Assembly: GCA_964036665.1 (NCBI GenBank)
Contig: OZ038531.1
Location: forward strand, 9,982,168-10,046,167
Length of the DNA stretch: 64,000 nt
From: Gordius sp. MW1
Lineage: Eukaryota > Nematomorpha > Gordioida > Gordea > Gordiidae
Direction: 5' to 3'
Positions within the stretch are counted from its first letter, which is position 1; every line of letters starts with the position of its first letter. The position numbers and the translations under genes are program-made. Positions 59,201 through 64,000 of the stretch are shown piece after piece. Below the pieces are notes generated by a model. That model made no database searches. It worked only from the letters and a program-made list of their open reading frames with translations, and had not been told where the DNA came from.

Positions 59201-62200
59201 TTTGTTTAGAATCCAACTTGAGGGAATAAAAATTCAGTAGGGCGATAAATTTAGACTATTTTGGTAGGTGACGAACCAATGTACAATTTTAAATTAAGTT
59301 CCAATTTTAAACTAGCAGAAACCCGCTCTTAAAAATTGATAACGACTGCATTTTTTTCACAATAACTCACACCAATCGCCTGATCAATGAGAAGGTATTA
59401 ACAGAACCCTGAATAGGCCTACAATTTTGACTGGCACCAAGTCAAACGTTCTCAAGTCAAACGTTATAAAACAACTAAAAATAACTAAAAACTTCTTTAA
59501 AAATTATGATATAAGCTTTTAATTTAGGTAGATCTGAAGGTTTATACATAATTAGGGTTCTCTATATAGGGGTAGGGTTAGGGTTAAGGTTAGGGTAAGG
59601 TTTTAGTTATTTTTAGTTGTTTTTATAACGTTTGACCCTGAAAACGTTTGACCCGGATTCTTTTGACTAATACAAGCAATAATTCTAATGCCTATATATG
59701 TTGGTCAAAATATTCTGGTGTTGCAAGTAGACAGTTGCAATTTTTATTTGCTTAGCTGCAATCATCTGGCAATGATCCCTAAAATGGGCGATAAAGGTAC
59801 CCCCAGAATGCACTAAAAATTGGGGGGGGGGGGGGGTGCTTGGGGCCAGAGTCGGAAAAGGCGATGGCACAGAAGCTCAATTTTGAATGACTTTAATCTC
59901 GTCTCTCTCATCAATACAATGAAATTCCTTTATTTTCATGATAATATAATATATGGCATTTTTAAGTAGCTCTAAAATCTTATTTTAATGTGTGAAGGGG
60001 GCGATAGGACATTTTTGTTAATGCTAGGGGGAGGGGATAATTTAAAAAATGTATGCTAGTCTAAAATACAATATTTAGCTTAGTAACGATGTTTAGAAAT
60101 GTATAAATTACTTGATCATACGCCTAAGGATGGACAAACTGTGAAATTACAACTTTTCAAAAACAAATAAAATAAAAGTGTCTCACTTTTTGTATGCCTT
60201 ATGAAAGCTAAAAACATAAATTAGTGTATAAACGATGGTGGCAAACTCATTAAAACTTCAAGGCTCGTTGAAATTTTTTATCACTTATTTGCTTTTAGTT
60301 GGTTTAAAGTAACCTTTTCTTGCTAATAAAAGAGACCGCAAATTAAATGGTTACAAAATTCTGTCCAAAAATGGCAACATAGTAGATTAAACCAATTTGT
60401 AAACATTTATTTTTTGATTTAAAATACTTTAAAACGATGCCAACCGTGTAAGCTTTTTAATAAAAAAACCACCATCTCATAAAAGGTAGTACGCATTTAT
60501 ATTCTAATAGATTTAATTAATATTTGTTATGTGGAATTGTGGATAGTGTTCTTTGCATGGGCTGAATTGCGAACAGGGAGGCCTTAAACGTGATCTTTGT
60601 TATAATGTAGCATTTTTAGACACCATAGTGTTAATAAGTCCCTCAAGTAATTTACATTAATAATGAAGAATTCAAAAAGTTTCAAACTATTTTGGGCAAA
60701 GGAGATAATCATTTAAAAATGACGTGAGAATACCTAAAAAAATATCGTAAAAACTGTAAGAGACTTTCTAAGCTCTAAATTCCATTTTGCGAAACAATTT
60801 ATAAATATATATTTTAGACTAACTTAACAGGCAAAAAAAACTGTTCTATCACAATACGTAAACTACCGAGAAGTAATTTAAACTTAGGGGCAAACAATTA
60901 ATTTAATCACAAACTTCCTCCCGCTCTTCACCCTTCCAAATTAGTAGCTCTATACACCTTGATTTGGTAAAATGAAGGGTAAAGGGGTAGTTAGGGAGGG
61001 GTAAGGAAGATGAGATAGTTTAACCTTATTTGTGCGAAGCGCTCAAGCTAATCCACCTACACTGATAATTCCCAAAATTTAAGGGAAGACATTAAAGAGC
61101 CCCGGGCTTTATTAAACAAGCAAAGGGGAGTGTTGATACGGTTGTTGTTATTAATTTTCGACACTAGGGGATTTACTCTCAAGGTGCCTTACAAATTTTC
61201 ATTATAATAGGGTATTAATAAGTGGCGAGTTATTAATGTTGAGATTTTAAAATGCCTAAATTTAAGAAAACGCATTTAGAAATTTTTTAATATGTGTGCC
61301 ACATATCTACAACTTCGTTTATACACCGCTTTTCGTGAACATAAAAAATGTGAAAGCCTACAAAGAATGTAAAGATTAATTAACTTTTATGAAACGCCTT
61401 TTTTGAGAACTTTTAAGGTTATTTAACTTAATTATGACTAAAATAAAATTATCTGCTATTTAAATGGCCAACATAACTTTTTATTGATTTTTAAATCAAT
61501 AACAACCACAAGTCAGTTCTCAACATCCCTTCATAAAAGCCAATATTTTAAAAACCTATTATTTTGGCTATGCCATTCACATTATATAAACATTTTTATT
61601 GTTTCCAGTGAATTTTATAAAATAGTTTTAGTGAATCTCTGACATATGGCCCTTGTTGGCTAATGACAAATCTGATGAATACTTTTTTATTTTTTATGCT
61701 AGTTATTTTATGTACCATTTTTGCCTAATAAAAGCATCTTAAAAAATGCTTAAGATTTTTCCAAACAATTTCAACATTGTTATTAGATAGAATATATAAT
61801 GAATTAAGGTATTTTGATAATATGATATCCTAAAAATTAACAAAGGGTTGATAAATAAATTTACAACTATAAAATTGATCTAGTAACAAAATAAGTTTGC
61901 TCATTTAAGGCTAAGTAGTATTTAAAAAGATTAAAGATAGAAACTATAACTTATGAATCGCTTAAGACCAAAATTAAAAAGTGTTTTAGACTTGTAGAAT
62001 GAAGCATTAGACATAAGCATAGTCATGGAGTGGCAGGGAGATTTAATCAAATTATGGCTGAAATTGCAAAAAATTAAGATTTTGTCCCTCCCTAAATCAT
62101 ATTGCCCCCCTCTAATCCCAATCCTGGCTACACCCAAGGCATTAGATCTAAATGCAATATAATTTCGATAAATTTAATGAATATAGCTCAAATAAACTAT

Positions 62201-62419
62201 TAAATTTAAGCGACAAGAGGCATTAAAATTAAAATATATAAGTTTTATTATGACAATTTTACAAATTTGGAAAGTCAATGTGCATGAAGATTACCATATG
62301 GCAACAATATTCTTAGATCCTTTATTAATTGTGTGCTTACCACTAAAGATAATAGCTGAAGAAGCGCCCATAACTCCAAAAAAATAAGAATATAGCGGAT
62401 TATCTTCTGTGTCAGCCAT
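56234..62419 (-). CDS. ATP6V0C: ATP6V0C, V-type H+-ATPase 16-kDa proteolipid subunit c
   Basis: Forms the rotating proteolipid ring of the V0 sector in endomembranes and drives proton transfer. Exons on the minus strand: 62341-62419, 58799-58985, 56234-56438; 471 bases, 156 residues (human 155). Junction phases 1 and 2 agree. Sequence reads [20 protein letters not shown], then [60 protein letters not shown], then [40 protein letters not shown] and [20 protein letters not shown]. Four membrane helices are evident and the proton-carrying Glu in the fourth ([10 protein letters not shown]) is present. Introns are 3.36 kb and 2.36 kb, unlike the tiny introns of the other genes. Base composition of exons 2 and 3 is clearly more GC-rich than the surroundings, as usual for strongly expressed housekeeping genes. 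Confidence 0.96.
56439..58798 (-). other. ATP6V0C: ATP6V0C intron 2 (2.36 kb)
   Basis: Holds the G-rich MITE at 56590-56739 and the TTTCGGGCTGACAAAGCCCA motif at 58458. No coding segment. Confidence 0.85.
56590..56739. mobile_element. G-rich CGTAGCC MITE (150 bp) in ATP6V0C intron 2
   Basis: Ends TATGGGCGTAGCCAGC and, inward from the right, CATGGGCGCTGCCAAG; flanking octamers ATATAGAT and ATATAGAC differ at one position. Same family as 52041 and 54564. Confidence 0.8.
58986..62340 (-). other. ATP6V0C: ATP6V0C intron 1 (3.36 kb)
   Basis: AT-rich. Contains a TTAGGG-like tract (59570-59600), a (G)16 run at about 59822, and at 62086-62137 an end-like CCTGGCTACACCCA with CCCCCC, probably another G-rich MITE whose left end is unclear. 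No second proteolipid copy or other coding segment seen. Confidence 0.8.
59551..59600 (+). repeat. Short TTAGGG-like tract
   Basis: GGGTAGGGTTAGGGTTAAGG followed by TTAGGGTAAGG gives several telomere-type hexamers with errors, inside ATP6V0C intron 1. Confidence 0.7.
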
Positions 62420-62845
62420 TATTATAAGAAATAATTTTGCAAAAAATTAGTAATAGTCAACGCGCACTTGTTATCGAATTTTACACAAGGAATGAATGTG
62501 CAGTCAAAATAAGACTTCAGTTCCGATTAATAAGCTTATGCAATAAAAAGTAAATCACAATTAAGTTACTCAGTTACAGATTAAAATTAGGTAAGAAATA
62601 ATAAACGACAAACGTTTTTTTATCAGTAGCAATGTGAGAATACGCTTATAACATGGATATAAAAAATTTTTTGGGATAATTAAAATTATTGTTTTGTTGA
62701 CACTACTTAATTTGTCCTTTATAATTTATACCAAAGGCATAGCTATTCTTAAAAATTTTATATTAAATTTAAATAGCTTTACAATCAATTATTTTATTTA
62801 CATTTGTTTTATTTAGCTGTTTGTCACACTTTGTAGTCAGCTCCT
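62420..62845. other. ATP6V0C upstream region, no gene seen
   Basis: AT-rich 5' flank between the ATP6V0C start codon and the inverted LINE. It must hold the promoter and 5' untranslated region, but no motif stands out. Confidence 0.45.
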
Positions 62846-64000
62846 TCAAGTAGGTTCTCCATGTATTCTTGCACTTACACCAGCTTCGCTTAGCTCGTAC
62901 CTTCTCAAATCCATATCTATTTTATGTTTCCATGTCAGTTTAGGCCTCCCTCTCTTTCGCTTACCTTTGACTTGCACATTCTTTAAACGATTTGCCAAGT
63001 GACTTTCATCCCGTCTCTCCAAATGGCCATACCATCTTAATCTTCTTACCACCAACTTTCTCTAAATCGGGACTACATTTAGTTTATCTCTTATGTCTTG
63101 ATTCCTTATATGGTCCATTTTGCTTATTTCCAAGGTCCATCTTAACATTCGCATCTTTAATGTAGCTAAGCTTTGCTCTTCTTTTGCCTTAATTGTCCAG
63201 GTTTCCGCTCCATACAATAACGTTGGTACAGTAACGGTGCTATTAACCGTCCTTTCGATTTGGTATGTGTTTGTCACATAGAACACCACTCAACTCCTTA
63301 AATTTTAGCCAGCCTGCGTTTATTCTTGCTTTAATTTCGTTTTTCACACCCCCATCACATTGTACCCCAGAGCCAAGATATATGAATTCCTTCCTACTGC
63401 TTAAACACCAGTTACCGATTTGCAGGTGTGTTTCTTTGTATTCATTACCCGACTCCAAGCATACATATTCAGTTATACCTCGGTTGACCCTAAGTAAGGC
63501 CCTTTTTCAATCGCTCCATCCACAGTTTTACCTCTGCTAATTCGACATTCAGCACTATATCATCCGCAAAGAGCATTGCCTAAGGTGAATTTCGTTTCAG
63601 GACCTTCGTTATAGAATCCATTATTGTTATGAAGAGCAATGGACTTAGGGCCGATCCTTGATGCACACCGACATTTAGACTGAATCCCTTTGATGCACCA
63701 CTGTTTGTCCGAACTTTCGTTTTTGCATTTCTATACATATACTTTATTAACATTATATAAGCGTCGAGTACACCATTGGAAGTCAGGTTCTCCCATATCA
63801 ACTGCCTTGACACTTTATCGAAAGCTGTCTCAAGATCGTTGAAACACATATGAAAATCCTTTTGTTTTTCCTTATATAATTCCATAAGTCTCCTAAGACC
63901 ATGTATTGCGCCTGAAGTTGACTTTCCCGGCATGAACCCAAATTGTCGCTCATCTAAGATTATTTTTCGGAGTCTAGCTTCTATAACCTTGACTCGTTAA
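62846..64000 (-). pseudogene. RTE-like LINE, C-terminal two-thirds of the RT, runs off the window
   Basis: Minus-strand pieces in order: MPGKSTSGAIHGLRRLMELY with FHMCFNDLETAFDKVSRQLI and GVHQGSALSPLLF (63580-63933), FADDIVLN at about 63550-63575, the segment LSSRKEFIYLGSGVQCDGGV (63243-63458), TLLYGAETWTIKAKEEQSL with RMLRWTLEISKMDHIRN (63062-63289), and VVRRLRWYGHLERRDE with GKRKRGRPKLTWKHKID (62846-63055). The domain order matches the LINE at 9431-12146, but the sequences are clearly diverged, so these are different subfamilies. Frame changes between pieces show that it is inactive; the endonuclease lies beyond the window edge. Confidence 0.87.

Noticed and set aside
58795..62419. Two separate proteolipid genes
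   Set aside because: Exons at 62341, 58799 and 56234 each supply a non-overlapping third of one subunit c with matching phases, so a single gene explains them.

Overview
This is nuclear DNA from an animal. The window is very AT-rich and holds four intron-bearing, highly conserved eukaryotic genes set in a large excess of transposon-derived and tandem-repeat DNA. Intron sizes are strongly bimodal: many are only 33-50 nt, while others run from several hundred nt to about 3.4 kb and carry the repeats. That pattern, together with TTAGGG-type motifs, RTE-like LINEs, many hAT MITEs and a Helitron-like element, suggests an invertebrate with a compact-intron/repeat-rich genome (flatworm-like, though myxozoan, orthonectid or another lineage cannot be excluded from this window alone).

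Layout. (1) 1-2752, plus strand: CDK9, the kinase of P-TEFb, lacking only its N-terminus because the window begins inside it; eight exons can be joined with consistent phase. (2) 2753-14928: repeat-rich spacer with a hAT MITE with intact 8-bp target duplication (3355-3793), a roughly 2.1 kb composite hairpin/tandem-repeat element (5001-7130) and a broken RTE-like LINE (9431-12146) bracketed by short direct repeats. (3) 14929-32469, plus strand: a complete TAF1 gene (largest TFIID subunit), 26 exons, 5181 coding bases, 1726 residues, with the TAND-like N-terminus, the DUF3591 core, a zinc knuckle, two bromodomains and an acidic tail; its introns hold a Helitron-like element and a MITE. (4) 32785-37761: an inverted second copy of the composite element starting about 300 bp after the TAF1 stop codon, a large near-perfect palindrome (35417-36240) and another hAT MITE. 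(5) 37762-38594, plus strand: EXOSC4/RRP41, an RNase PH-fold subunit of the RNA exosome, three exons with two 33-35 nt introns. (6) 38595-56233: no host gene seen; degenerate copies of the composite repeat, tRNA-like (SINE-like) fragments, a broken non-LTR reverse transcriptase, a broken hAT transposase gene (48931-50295), at least five more short hAT-type elements with 8-bp duplications, and two tandem arrays. (7) 56234-62419, minus strand: ATP6V0C, the V-ATPase proteolipid subunit c, three exons. (8) 62846-64000, minus strand: a second RTE-like LINE running out of the window.

CDK9 and TAF1 both act in RNA polymerase II transcription (elongation release and initiation respectively) and EXOSC4 in RNA processing and decay, but nothing in the sequence shows that their proximity is functional. 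All coordinates for splice junctions were derived by hand from GT/AG (one GC/AG) borders and reading-phase agreement, guided by what is known of these protein families.
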